Assembly (NCBI RefSeq): GCF_024181285.1
Contig: NZ_CP051201.1
Location: 62,001-126,000 of the forward strand
Length of the DNA: 64,000 nucleotides
Source: Treponema sp. OMZ 790
GTDB lineage: Bacteria; Spirochaetota; Spirochaetia; Treponematales; Treponemataceae
Direction of reading: 5' to 3'
Shown: positions 43,509 to 52,568 of the stretch, piece after piece
Layout: the number at the start of each line of letters is the position of its first letter
How positions within the stretch are numbered: position 1 is the stretch's first letter
The notes under the pieces: model-generated
Databases searched by the model: none
What the model saw: only the letters and a program-made list of their open reading frames with translations
What the model was told of the DNA's origin: nothing
Program-made: the position numbers and the translations under genes

Positions 43509-45347
43509 TTATTTTTTTAATTCTTCAAGAGCTTTTTCAAGTTCGTCTACAATCTTTGCAAAGTTGTCGCAGGCTGCTTGTACCGGAGCGGGACTTGCCA
43601 TGTCAACACCTGCAAGTTTGAGCGACTCAATCGGATAGCGTGAGCCTCCCGATTTTAAGAACTTAAAGTAGTCTTCTCTTTCCTTGTCGCCGCCTGAGCA
43701 AACTCTTTCGGCAAGAGCCATTGAGGCCGAAATACCTGTTGCATATTTGTAAACATAGAAGGCCCTGTAAAAGTGCGGAATCCTCATTCCTTCCAAATCG
43801 CTTACATCTTCGAATACCATTTCGGGACCGAAGTAAAGTTCCAAAAGTTTTTTGTATTCGCTTCGCAAGTTTTCGACTGTAAGAGGTGTGCCGCTTTCGA
43901 CAAGGGCGTGAGTAATCTTTTCGTACTCTGCAAACATTGTTTGTCTGTAGAGGGTGGCAAGAATATCCGATGCTCTGACGCTTAAAAGATAGGCTCTCAT
44001 TTTCGGGTCGGTTGTAGTCTTAATCATGTGCCTGAATAAGAGCTCTTCATTAAAGGTAGATGCAACCTCAGCTTCAAAGATTGTGTAATGGTAGCAAGGG
44101 TAAGGATTGTTTCTTACCGAGTACCATGAGTGCATGGAGTGACCGCCTTCGTGTACAAGAGTGAATACGTCGCGGATAACATCTTCTTTGTAGTTCATCA
44201 AGATATATGGATCGCTGTCATATCCTCCTGCCGAAAAGGCTCCTGAACGTTTGCCTTCATTTTCATATTTGTCTACCCAGCCGTTTAAAAGACCGTTGCG
44301 GATTGTTTTAACATAGTCTTCTCCAAGAGGTTTGAGGGCTTCTGTAATGATGTCGACGGCCTCGTTATACGGTGTAACTTTTTTTACTTCGCTTACTAAG
44401 GGCATGTAAACATCATAGTGGCAGAGTTCTTTTAAACCCAAATGTTTTTTTAACATACCATAGAATTTATGCAAGGGTTTTAAATTCTTGTGAATGGTGT
44501 CTACAAGGTTGTCATAAACGGCTGTAGGAACCTTGTCTACATAAAGGGATTTTTCCCTTGCCGAAGTATAACCTCTGATTTTTGCAAGGGCAACATTTTG
44601 CTGAACTTGTCCCGTGTACAAACTTGCGATTGTATTTTTGTGAGCATTGTATACCCCATAAAATTGTTTATAAGCTTTTTCCCTTAATGCCCTGTCCGGA
44701 TTCTGCATAAACTTTGAATAAGAAGATTGAGTGAGTTTTACATCTCCTTCTTTTGTTGTGATTGTACCAAAATCAAAGTCTACATTGGTTAAAACCGAAA
44801 AAGTTTGGCTCGGTGTACCATGGGGCTCGCTTAGAAGGCTTAAAATCTTTTCTTCCTTGTCGGAAAGGGTGTGGGGCTTTAAGTGCAGGGTCTTTTCCAA
44901 GGAAACCTTAAAATCGGCAAAATCCTTTCCTGTGGGGCTTGAAGGATCAATCCATGAGCGGATTTTTTCTTCGGGGATTTCCATGATGGCGGGCATGAGC
45001 CAGCTGGTAGCAGCCGAAAGCTCGGTAACGGTCATCATGTATTTTCCCTGCCGTTTGATATTGTCGGGATCTCCCTCATTTGATGATTTTTGCAAGAAAG
45101 CGTAGTTTCCTACTTTTTCTGCAATTCTATCGACATTTGTCGAGGCCTTTAAGCATGCAAGAAGGGTTGCAGCATCGATGGTTTCAGGCTTGGAAAAAGC
45201 TTCTTTGTATTTTAAGATTTCTTTTCCGCCTTCGGGAATCATAGCAAGAGCCGCTTCCCATTCTTCATCATTCTTAAAAAGTAATTCGATATTCCATTTG
45301 TCGCTTTTTGCGATTTCGGAACGTTTAGGTGTAGTTAAGTTTTTCAT
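43509..45347 (-). CDS. pepF: Oligoendopeptidase F, M3 family
   Basis: A 612-residue cytosolic zinc peptidase. The motif HEGGH in FTLVHEGGHSMHSWYS binds zinc, and the following EVASTFNEELL supplies the third ligand. PepF cleaves peptides of about 7 to 17 residues; this fits an asaccharolytic, amino-acid-fermenting treponeme. I set the start at ATG 45345-45347, 6 bases after a -10 box; an in-frame start six codons upstream would begin within that promoter. No ribosome binding site is seen. Confidence 0.92.
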   Translation of the reverse strand: MKNLTTPKRSEIAKSDKWNIELLFKNDEEWEAALAMIPEGGKEILKYKEAFSKPETIDAATLLACLKASTNVDRIAEKVGNYAFLQKSSNEGDPDNIKRQGKYMMTVTELSAATSWLMPAIMEIPEEKIRSWIDPSSPTGKDFADFKVSLEKTLHLKPHTLSDKEEKILSLLSEPHGTPSQTFSVLTNVDFDFGTITTKEGDVKLTQSSYSKFMQNPDRALREKAYKQFYGVYNAHKNTIASLYTGQVQQNVALAKIRGYTSAREKSLYVDKVPTAVYDNLVDTIHKNLKPLHKFYGMLKKHLGLKELCHYDVYMPLVSEVKKVTPYNEAVDIITEALKPLGEDYVKTIRNGLLNGWVDKYENEGKRSGAFSAGGYDSDPYILMNYKEDVIRDVFTLVHEGGHSMHSWYSVRNNPYPCYHYTIFEAEVASTFNEELLFRHMIKTTTDPKMRAYLLSVRASDILATLYRQTMFAEYEKITHALVESGTPLTVENLRSEYKKLLELYFGPEMVFEDVSDLEGMRIPHFYRAFYVYKYATGISASMALAERVCSGGDKEREDYFKFLKSGGSRYPIESLKLAGVDMASPAPVQAACDNFAKIVDELEKALEELKK

Positions 45348-45353
45348 ACAATT

Positions 45354-45382
45354 ACTATACAACAATGTCGATAAATAGGCAA
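45354..45382 (-). promoter_or_regulatory. Promoter of pepF, leaderless spacing
   Basis: On the minus strand TTGCCT (45382-45377) and TATAGT (45359-45354) are 17 bases apart, and the ATG starts 6 bases after the -10 box. Together with the missing ribosome binding site this suggests a leaderless mRNA. Confidence 0.6.
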
Positions 45383-45493
45383 GAGTCTTAAAATTTTTTA
45401 ATTTTTTAAAATATCCCTTTTGGTTTTATCTTCTTGTAAGTTTCTTATCTTTATAGTAGTATAGGTTTTCTTTATGAGGAAAACAATAAATCT

Positions 45494-46606
45494 ATGAAAG
45501 AACAGCAAGAAGAAAATAAGGACTTTCTTACTACACAGATAATTACATACCTCGGCAATAAAAGAACTCTGATATATAAAATAGAAGATGAGATAAAATT
45601 AATTTCAAAAAACTTAAACAAAGAAAAGCTTATCTGTGCGGATCTTTTTTCAGGCTCAGGTATAGTTGCCCGAATGTTAAAAAAATATGCTTCAAAAATA
45701 ATCGTTAATGATTTGGAAAATTATTCATATGTTATAAACTCATGTTATCTTAGAAACAAAGAAGAATATCCTAAAAAACTTTGCGATCAATTAAGAAAAG
45801 AAATCATCTATTCTTGTTCGGATAAAAAAATCCCCGGAATAATTACAGAAAACTATGCTCCAAAGAATGACAACAAAATCGAAAAAGGAGAAAGGGTTTT
45901 TTATACACATCAAAATGCTCTTTTAATCGATACCTATAGAAATCTTATCGATAAAATTGTACCGGAGGAAAATTTAAAGAGATTTTTTTTGGCTCCCTTA
46001 ATTACCGAAGCTTCAATTCATGTAAATACGAGCGGTGTGTTTAAGGGTTTTTATAAGGATAAAAATACGGGGATAGGCTGCTTCGGCGCCAGCGGGAAAA
46101 ATGCCCTGACAAGAATATTGGGCGAGGTGGAATTAAAAGAGCCCGTTTTTAGTAATTTTAATTCCGAGCTTGAATTTTTTACAAAGGATGCTGTAGAACT
46201 TTCAAAAGAAATAAAGAAAATAGATATCGCTTATATCGATCCGCCTTATAACCAACACCCCTACGGTTCAAATTATTTTATGCTTAATTTAATTCTTAAA
46301 AATAAACTCGATGTTCCTATAAGCAAGGTAAGCGGAATTACCCAAGACTGGAAGCGCTCCGCCTTTAATAAACCTTATCTGGCTTTAAAATCTATGGAAG
46401 AAATTATATCATCTCTTGATTCGAAGTATGCAGTTATTTCTTATAATTCGGAGGGCTTTATTTCTTTTGAAGATATGACCGCTATGCTGAAAAAATATGG
46501 AGAACTAAAAACTGCCGAAATAAAATACAATACTTTTCGGGGAAGCCGAAATCTTAACAATAGGAACATTCATGTTTCGGAATACTTGTTTGTTTTAAAA
46601 AAATAG
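45494..46606 (+). CDS. D12-class adenine-specific DNA methyltransferase
   Basis: A 370-residue N6-adenine methylase of the D12 (alpha) class: TYLGNKRTLI near the amino end, SAM-binding DLFSGSGIVARML, and the catalytic DPPYNQHPYG near residue 250. The target recognition region (residues about 90-190) cannot be matched to a known site. No restriction endonuclease gene is adjacent, so it is a solitary methylase here. Confidence 0.87.
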   Translation: MKEQQEENKDFLTTQIITYLGNKRTLIYKIEDEIKLISKNLNKEKLICADLFSGSGIVARMLKKYASKIIVNDLENYSYVINSCYLRNKEEYPKKLCDQLRKEIIYSCSDKKIPGIITENYAPKNDNKIEKGERVFYTHQNALLIDTYRNLIDKIVPEENLKRFFLAPLITEASIHVNTSGVFKGFYKDKNTGIGCFGASGKNALTRILGEVELKEPVFSNFNSELEFFTKDAVELSKEIKKIDIAYIDPPYNQHPYGSNYFMLNLILKNKLDVPISKVSGITQDWKRSAFNKPYLALKSMEEIISSLDSKYAVISYNSEGFISFEDMTAMLKKYGELKTAEIKYNTFRGSRNLNNRNIHVSEYLFVLKK

Positions 46607-46621
46607 ATTAAAATACCTGTG

Positions 46622-48934
46622 ATGGAAGAACAATTATCTAATTTTAGAATTAAACAGGGCCGCAGCGTTTTTAGTGCGTACAATGGAATCAACTCGTTTT
46701 CATTTGCTCTCGTTACAGGAAACACAATCACTCTTTATGCTCTTGCTCTAAAAGCTAACAGTACCGTCATAGGTTTGCTTACAGCCTTTATGTACATGTG
46801 CTATTTTACAATTCCTTTAGGCAAGCTTATGGCTCGGCGTTTTACAATTGTAAAAACCTTTGCTTATACTTGGTTTTTGCGAAACAGCTCGCTTTTACCC
46901 ATCTTGTTTATTCCGTTCTTTTATTTTAGAGGCGAAAATGAAGCAGCCATCTTTATGCTCTTACTTGCAGTAGCCCTTTTTAATTTTTTTCGCGGTGCCG
47001 GAATAGTTGCAAACAATCCGGTTATAAGCCTTTTGGCTCCCGGTAAGGATCGAAATTCTTATATAGTCAAAATCTCATTGACAAACAATACGGCTGCACT
47101 TGCAGCCATAATATTTTTAACCGTCTTTTTATGGTTTTCTCCAAGACTCGGAATCGATATAGTTTCTACATATAATATAACTGCAATAATAGGAATTATT
47201 ACGGGCTTTGCAGCCTCGGCTCTTTTGCTTAAACTTCCCGATCCCGATTTTGAAAGGAGAATGGAGGCTGTAAAAGAAGCTAAAGCAGAAGGAAGAAGCC
47301 GAAAGGAAATACGAAAGCTAAAGAAAGGAAACCAAAACCTGCAAAAGGGTTCTTTTTTTGCTGCTGCAAAGGAAGCCTTTGGCGATAAAAATTTTGCGCT
47401 CTATATTTTTTCGTTTTTTATAATTCAGTTCGGAATAAGTTTGGCCCGTCCCTTTATAATTGTTTATGGAAGATCGGTTTATGGTATACCCGATAATTTG
47501 GTAATTATCTTTTCTCTTGCTTCAACTATGGGTTCCCTTTTGGTCGGGCTTTTAATGCGCCTTTTAATAGACAGGATGGGAGCAAAGCCGATGTATGTTA
47601 TTTTTACGGCACTCAGTGTTGCAGCTCTTTTTCCTGCAATTGTAGCTCCTGCGAGAGAAATGCAGCTTATCGCATTTATATTTTTAATTCTGTTTTCGAT
47701 GATAACCAACATGGGCTTTTCCGCTCAAATGGATGCATCTCAGGCCTACTTCTTCGGAATAGTTCCGTCAAAATCCTTGATGGATTTGAGTATGCTTAAT
47801 TTTTTTGTTATGGGTATTACAGGAGCTCTTGGTTCAATCTTGGGCGGCCGCATTTTGGATATGCTCCAAACCTCAGGCTTTTCCAATTTGAGTATGTACC
47901 GTTTATTTTTTTCGGGCGTTATAATCTGCATCCTTTTCGGAATGATTTTTCAGATTAGGCTTTTAAATCTTGGCGGCCGCCTTGTAAAGGATGCTCTTGC
48001 AGTTATTTTTTCGCCGCGCGACATGAAGGCTTTAAACCTTTTGTATAAACTGGATTCGAGTGCAAGCCTTCAGACGGAAGAAAAAATTTTACATGAGCTT
48101 ACTGCAACGGCTTCTCAAGAATCGGCCGATAAGTTAAATCAATATATGAGCTCTCCGCGCTTTTCTATCAGGTATTCTGCGATGAAGTCTCTAAATTCTT
48201 TAGAAAAACTTTCGGCAAAAAATAAGGAATCTCTTTTAGAAGAATTGAACAAAGGAGAATTTACTACGGCTGCCCTTGCGGCAAAAACTCTCGCCCATTT
48301 TAATGTGTATCAAGCGGTTGAGCCTTTGCGTAATGCTCTTGAAAGTGAAGACTATCTTTTGGCAGGTGAGGCGATGATTGCCCTTGCCCGCCTTAAAGAT
48401 GAGGCTTCTCAATTTAAAATTTCACAGATCTTATCCGGAACACAAAATCCCAAAATTCTGCTTTCGGGCATTAAGGCTATGGAAACTTATAGGTCGGTAA
48501 ATTCCATTCCCTTTATAATCGACTTGCTCCGCAGGGAGGGACTTCCTTCCTTGGTAGAAGATGAGGCTTATTTAAGTTTGGCTTCGATGATGAAGGTTGA
48601 GGGCGGTTTTTATTTTGCTTATGATAGGTTTAAAAACGAAGCGAGGGACACGGGAGCAATTTTTACCGACATGCTGGATGAAGCTTTTGCAAAAAGAAAA
48701 AATTCGGATCTTAAATTCAAAAAGATAATTTTAACATTTATAAGCGAGGCTTCAAACGATACAGAATTTATAAAATGGTTTTTAGATTTGGCGGAAGATT
48801 TTTTAGGCATGAACACTGCTCTTCTTTTGAGCGTTATAATGGATATCGACATGGTTACAAATAAATCGTTTAGATTTTTCTTGTGCTATTGGACCGTGTC
48901 GATTTTTAAAGAGCCTAGATTGGCGGCAATCTAA
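46622..48934 (+). CDS. MFS transporter fused to a HEAT-repeat domain
   Basis: A 771-residue protein. The first 450 residues hold about 12 transmembrane helices of MFS type. From about residue 480 on come soluble helical pairs such as SPRFSIRYSAMKSLNSLEKL and FTTAALAAKTLAHFNVYQAVEPLRNAL, which fit HEAT repeats. This combination is uncommon in ordinary exporters and suggests a scaffolded transporter. The substrate is unknown. It lies 15 bases after the methylase gene; the ATG at 46622 has no clear ribosome binding site. Confidence 0.8.
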   Translation: MEEQLSNFRIKQGRSVFSAYNGINSFSFALVTGNTITLYALALKANSTVIGLLTAFMYMCYFTIPLGKLMARRFTIVKTFAYTWFLRNSSLLPILFIPFFYFRGENEAAIFMLLLAVALFNFFRGAGIVANNPVISLLAPGKDRNSYIVKISLTNNTAALAAIIFLTVFLWFSPRLGIDIVSTYNITAIIGIITGFAASALLLKLPDPDFERRMEAVKEAKAEGRSRKEIRKLKKGNQNLQKGSFFAAAKEAFGDKNFALYIFSFFIIQFGISLARPFIIVYGRSVYGIPDNLVIIFSLASTMGSLLVGLLMRLLIDRMGAKPMYVIFTALSVAALFPAIVAPAREMQLIAFIFLILFSMITNMGFSAQMDASQAYFFGIVPSKSLMDLSMLNFFVMGITGALGSILGGRILDMLQTSGFSNLSMYRLFFSGVIICILFGMIFQIRLLNLGGRLVKDALAVIFSPRDMKALNLLYKLDSSASLQTEEKILHELTATASQESADKLNQYMSSPRFSIRYSAMKSLNSLEKLSAKNKESLLEELNKGEFTTAALAAKTLAHFNVYQAVEPLRNALESEDYLLAGEAMIALARLKDEASQFKISQILSGTQNPKILLSGIKAMETYRSVNSIPFIIDLLRREGLPSLVEDEAYLSLASMMKVEGGFYFAYDRFKNEARDTGAIFTDMLDEAFAKRKNSDLKFKKIILTFISEASNDTEFIKWFLDLAEDFLGMNTALLLSVIMDIDMVTNKSFRFFLCYWTVSIFKEPRLAAI

Positions 48935-48949
48935 ACTAAGGAGTGGAAT

Positions 48950-49465
48950 ATGAATGAGGTTATTAAGAACATGCTCACTCGTGTGAGTGTCCGTAAGTTT
49001 ACGGCAGACAGGGTCGAAGACGAAAAGCTTAAAACGATTGTAGAATGTGCTAAGGCTTCTCCGACAGGTAAAAACAGGCAGATGAGAAAATTTACCGTTG
49101 TGCATAATAGGGAGAAAATACAGGAACTTGCAAGGGCTGTTTCTTCCGTGCTTGATATTCCGAATTATCGAATCTATGACTGTGATGCGTTGATACTCAT
49201 AAGTTTTGAAGAGGATGACCGCTTCGGCTACTGCGATTCTTCGGTTGCAATTCAAAATATTTATCTTGCAGCTCATGCGCTCGGACTGGGCTCAGTTTGG
49301 ATAAATCAGCTGAGGGAAAAATGTAATTCGCCCGAAATAAGGCGCGTTTTAGATTCTTTTAATATTCCTAAAAATCATGTTGTCTGCGGAATATCCGCTA
49401 TCGGTTATCCTGCTGAACATCCCGAACCTAAAACACGTACCGAGCCTGTGGAATTCATAAATTAA
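48950..49465 (+). CDS. Nitroreductase family flavoprotein
   Basis: A 171-residue FMN-binding protein of the nitroreductase fold: LTRVSVRKFTADRVED, KASPTGKNRQMRKFTVVHN, and GLGSVWINQLRE. Substrate unspecified; such proteins reduce nitro groups, quinones or flavins. AAGGAG lies before the ATG. A strong terminator follows. Confidence 0.88.
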   Translation: MNEVIKNMLTRVSVRKFTADRVEDEKLKTIVECAKASPTGKNRQMRKFTVVHNREKIQELARAVSSVLDIPNYRIYDCDALILISFEEDDRFGYCDSSVAIQNIYLAAHALGLGSVWINQLREKCNSPEIRRVLDSFNIPKNHVVCGISAIGYPAEHPEPKTRTEPVEFIN

Positions 49466-49470
49466 AAAAT

Positions 49471-49510
49471 AAAAAAGACCGGTCAACTTTTGCTGTAACC
49501 GGTCTTTTTT
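49471..49510. terminator. Bidirectional terminator
   Basis: AAAAAAGACCGGT (49471-49483) pairs perfectly with ACCGGTCTTTTTT (49498-49510), serving the nitroreductase gene and the opposed MsrAB gene. Confidence 0.85.
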
Positions 49511-49535
49511 ATTAGCCAAAACTATCTAATAATTT

Positions 49536-50600
49536 TTAGAAGTTTCCTGTAGGTTTTACATAGGGGAGATAATCTCCGTAACCTTCTTTTTCCATGTTTT
49601 CATAAGGAATAAAGCGTAGTGCTGCACCGTTAATGCAGTATCGTAATCCGCCCGCATCGGAAGGGCCGTCATCAAAGACATGACCGAGGTGAGCGCCTCC
49701 GGTTTTTGAAACAACTTCGGTTCGGTTCATACCGTGGCTTCTGTCATCTAAGTATTGAAGAGCCTGAGTTGTGATGGGCTTTGTAAATGAAGGCCACCCG
49801 CAGCCTGCATCGTACTTGTTTAATGAAGAAAAAAGAGGTTTGCCTGTTGTGATGTCAACATAAATTCCTTCAGCATCGAATTTGTCATACTGACTTGTAA
49901 AAGGCCTTTCGGTTGCTTTTTCTTGTGTAACAGAAAATTGTATGGTTGTCAAAGATCTTTTCAATGATTCTTTTGACTGAGGCTTAAATTTGCTTTCATC
50001 GTAGAGCGGTTTTAAAGCAAGAGTTAAATCGATGTGGCAATATCCGCCCGGATTTTTTTGAAGATAGTCTTGATGATATTCTTCTGCAAGAATAAAATGC
50101 TTGAGCTTTTCAACTTCAATTACGATGGGCTTTGAATATTTTCTTTGCATAAATTTAATGAAGCTTTTTACTTCGTTAACCATGGAATCGTCAACGTAAT
50201 AGATACCTGTTCTATACTGGCGCCCCGTATCGTTTCCTTGTTTGTTAAGCGAGGTAGGATCTACTACTCTGAAATAATGCGCAAGCAATTCCTGTAAGCT
50301 TACGGTGGAAGCATCGTAAACAATCTTTACGGTTTCGGCATGGTCACTCTGATGTAAACCCTTATAGCTTGCGGAGTCATTTTTTCCGTTTGCATAACCC
50401 GTATCGGTTTCTTTAACGCCGGGTATTTGGCGAAAATATCCTTCGACGCCCCAAAAACAGCCGCCTGCAAAGTATATTTCTCTAATCATTCCGTTTCCTC
50501 CAATTGGTAATTTTTGCTCTGCCTGAGCTTTTGTACATGATAGGAACAAAACTATCGCCGTCAAAAAACTCATGCGTACTAAAATGTTCTTATTTTTCAT
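49536..50600 (-). CDS. msrAB: MsrA-MsrB fusion, exported methionine sulfoxide reductase lipoprotein
   Basis: A 354-residue two-domain enzyme that reduces both methionine sulfoxide isomers. It has a lipoprotein signal (FLSCT). The MsrA domain contains AGGCFWGVEGYF with the catalytic Cys and the HSxDHAETVK-like block HQSDHAETVK; the MsrB domain has GCGWPSFTKPI, GAHLGHVFDDGP and RYCINGAALRF with its catalytic Cys. The start at 50600 has GAGAGG upstream; a longer in-frame start at 50651 has no such signal. It would repair oxidised proteins outside the inner membrane. Confidence 0.92.
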   Translation of the reverse strand: MKNKNILVRMSFLTAIVLFLSCTKAQAEQKLPIGGNGMIREIYFAGGCFWGVEGYFRQIPGVKETDTGYANGKNDSASYKGLHQSDHAETVKIVYDASTVSLQELLAHYFRVVDPTSLNKQGNDTGRQYRTGIYYVDDSMVNEVKSFIKFMQRKYSKPIVIEVEKLKHFILAEEYHQDYLQKNPGGYCHIDLTLALKPLYDESKFKPQSKESLKRSLTTIQFSVTQEKATERPFTSQYDKFDAEGIYVDITTGKPLFSSLNKYDAGCGWPSFTKPITTQALQYLDDRSHGMNRTEVVSKTGGAHLGHVFDDGPSDAGGLRYCINGAALRFIPYENMEKEGYGDYLPYVKPTGNF

Positions 50601-50661
50601 ATCTAATTCCTCTCGGAGAAAAAATTTACATATTTTTTTTATAAAAGGCAAGAGGAAAAAA

Positions 50662-51117
50662 TTATTTTTTTATTTTATTTGCGGTTCTTTTCTTTATTGT
50701 CCTGATAAGACGGATTGCCGATGTAGAAATAATTAAGCCGACGGATATGGCTATGGCTATAAAAGCGGCTTGTACCCCTTCGCTGACTCCTTTTTCCAGT
50801 CTATCTGTAACAAAAAAAAGCATGGTTTTATAAACTTTAAAACCCGGAACCAAGGGAATAGTTCCTATAACTATGAAGCAGGTGACCGGAGTTTTTTGAA
50901 GGACCGCAAAAAAATCTGCCAAGATACCTACGGCTATGGCTCCTGCAAGGGTAGCAAATATATAGTTTACTCCCATATTTTGAAAAAATATTAAAATCGT
51001 CCAAGAAATACTTCCGCACAGGGCGCTTAAATAAGTATTTTTTTTCGGCACAGAGAATAAAAAGCAAAAACAAAAACTTGCAATAAAAGATGCTATTGAA
51101 TGTACGTAAAGCGGCAT
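50662..51117 (-). CDS. ThrE-type exporter, small subunit (YjjB-like)
   Basis: A 151-residue protein with about five transmembrane helices and the GTIPLVPGFKVYKTM segment of the YjjB / DUF3815 half of ThrE-type exporters. It works with the YjjP-like chain encoded immediately upstream; the two genes overlap by one base. The pair is expected to export threonine, serine or a related small acid. Confidence 0.83.
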   Translation of the reverse strand: MPLYVHSIASFIASFCFCFLFSVPKKNTYLSALCGSISWTILIFFQNMGVNYIFATLAGAIAVGILADFFAVLQKTPVTCFIVIGTIPLVPGFKVYKTMLFFVTDRLEKGVSEGVQAAFIAIAISVGLIISTSAIRLIRTIKKRTANKIKK

Positions 51118-51887
51118 TATATTCCTCCCAAAAGAGAGTACCCGAACAGAACGGAACCTATGCCGAAGGCTATGGCAACTGCTATGAGTACGGCCTCACA
51201 AGTTCGTGCTATCCCCGAAATTAAATCACCCAAAATAAAATCCCGTATACCGGATGTAAAGGCGACTCCGGGTACAAGCGACAAAACGGCTCCTACTATT
51301 ATCATGTCAAGATTTTTTACAAAACCGATATGGTAAAAAAGAATGGTTATTATGCCGACAAAAAAACCTGCAATAAAATTCCCTAAAAATACCGTTTTGG
51401 AAAATTGGGTAATTCTGTCGTTTAAAAAAACGGCGGCAAAGGTTGCAAGAAATGTAACGATAAAATCGTTTACCGTACCGCCCAATAAAACGGAGAAAAC
51501 TCCGCAGCCTATTCCGGCCGTCGTCAAGACTAGCCAATAGGGATAACCTTTTTCTGCATCAATCTTTTTTAAAATATTGAGAGCTTCGCTTGCGGGAATA
51601 TTACCTTGAGTAAAGTTTCTTGAAAATTCATTTACCAATGAAATCTTCTTTATATTGCTTCCTCGGGTTTTGATATTTTTAATATAGGTCGTTCCTTCTT
51701 TTTTGTCATCGCCTATCATTATTACGGTAGGGCTTATAAAAACAGCTATATCGGTAAACCCGCGCGAAGCGCATATTCTTAAAATAGTCTCTTCGGTTCT
51801 ATTCATCTCGGCTCCGTTCTTTATCAAGAGCTCTCCGGCCGCCAAGGCTATTCTAAAAATGGAAACCGCTTTTTTTTCTTCTTCCAT
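51117..51887 (-). CDS. ThrE-type exporter, large subunit (YjjP-like)
   Basis: A 256-residue protein of the YjjP / DUF1212 family: AAGELLIKNGAEMNRTEETI near the amino end, then IMIGDDKKEGTTYIKNIKTR, then five membrane helices with SLVPGVAFTSGIRDFILGD. The start at 51887 has GAGGAAA upstream; the longer frame has no ribosome binding site. Together with YjjB this forms the split form of the ThrE exporter. Confidence 0.85.
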   Translation of the reverse strand: MEEEKKAVSIFRIALAAGELLIKNGAEMNRTEETILRICASRGFTDIAVFISPTVIMIGDDKKEGTTYIKNIKTRGSNIKKISLVNEFSRNFTQGNIPASEALNILKKIDAEKGYPYWLVLTTAGIGCGVFSVLLGGTVNDFIVTFLATFAAVFLNDRITQFSKTVFLGNFIAGFFVGIITILFYHIGFVKNLDMIIVGAVLSLVPGVAFTSGIRDFILGDLISGIARTCEAVLIAVAIAFGIGSVLFGYSLLGGI

Positions 51888-52013
51888 TATTTTCCTCAAT
51901 CGTTTAAAAATTATAAAGGAGAATATAGCACAGCCTATCGAAAAAAACAAGTAATCCTTTTGATATGTTAAACTTAACTCCTTAATAGGCTACTTTAATC
52001 AATCTATTTTTTA

Positions 52014-52022
52014 TGTTATAAT
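52014..52022 (+). promoter_or_regulatory. Extended -10 promoter of the NusG paralogue gene
   Basis: TGT followed by TATAAT at 52017-52022, an extended -10 element. The ATG lies at 52032 with no ribosome binding site between, so the mRNA would start only 2-4 bases before the start codon. Confidence 0.5.
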
Positions 52023-52031
52023 CTTAACGAT

Positions 52032-52568
52032 ATGGATTATTATGTAGTTCAGGTAAGCACAGGAAAAGAAAAGAATTTTATTGCAGATGCAGAATTTAAA
52101 AATAAATTTAAAGAGCTTTCTTATTCTATAGTTTTTCCTCAAAGAATTTTAAAGATAAGAAAGGCCGGTACGGTAACGGAGAAGCAGCTGCCTGTTTTTG
52201 CTGGGTATTTGTTTATAGGTGCTGATGAGATTTCAAAAGAGTTGTATCAGCATATTAGAAAGTGTAAAGGCTTTTATAGATTTTTACCTAATAATCAAGA
52301 ACCTAGATTTTTAGAAGGAATGGATTTGGAAATTCTTAATCAATTTATTTCCTTCGGAGGGGTTGCGAAAATTTCACAAGTTGTGTTTGATGAAAATGAT
52401 AGAATAAAAGTTATCGAAGGCCCTTTAAGCGGACTTGAAGGTTATATTGTAAGAGTGAATAAGAGGAAGGGAAGAGCTACCGTTTGTTTGGATATCTGCC
52501 AGACTGCTTTTTCTATCGACTTAGGATTTGAAACAATAAAGAAGGAAAAAAATGAATCACCCAATTAA
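52032..52568 (+). CDS. NusG paralogue, LoaP/RfaH-like
   Basis: A 178-residue protein with an NGN domain (MDYYVVQVSTGKEKNFI, LPVFAGYLFIG) and a KOW domain (DRIKVIEGPLSGLEGYIVRVNKRKGRATV). A separate NusG-like gene placed just before polysaccharide-related genes is the pattern of specialised antitermination factors such as LoaP and RfaH. Its neighbours are a CapD-like enzyme and the peptide array, so it may aid read-through of this long, hairpin-rich region. The CapD gene start lies inside its final codons (17-base overlap). Confidence 0.8.
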   Translation: MDYYVVQVSTGKEKNFIADAEFKNKFKELSYSIVFPQRILKIRKAGTVTEKQLPVFAGYLFIGADEISKELYQHIRKCKGFYRFLPNNQEPRFLEGMDLEILNQFISFGGVAKISQVVFDENDRIKVIEGPLSGLEGYIVRVNKRKGRATVCLDICQTAFSIDLGFETIKKEKNESPN

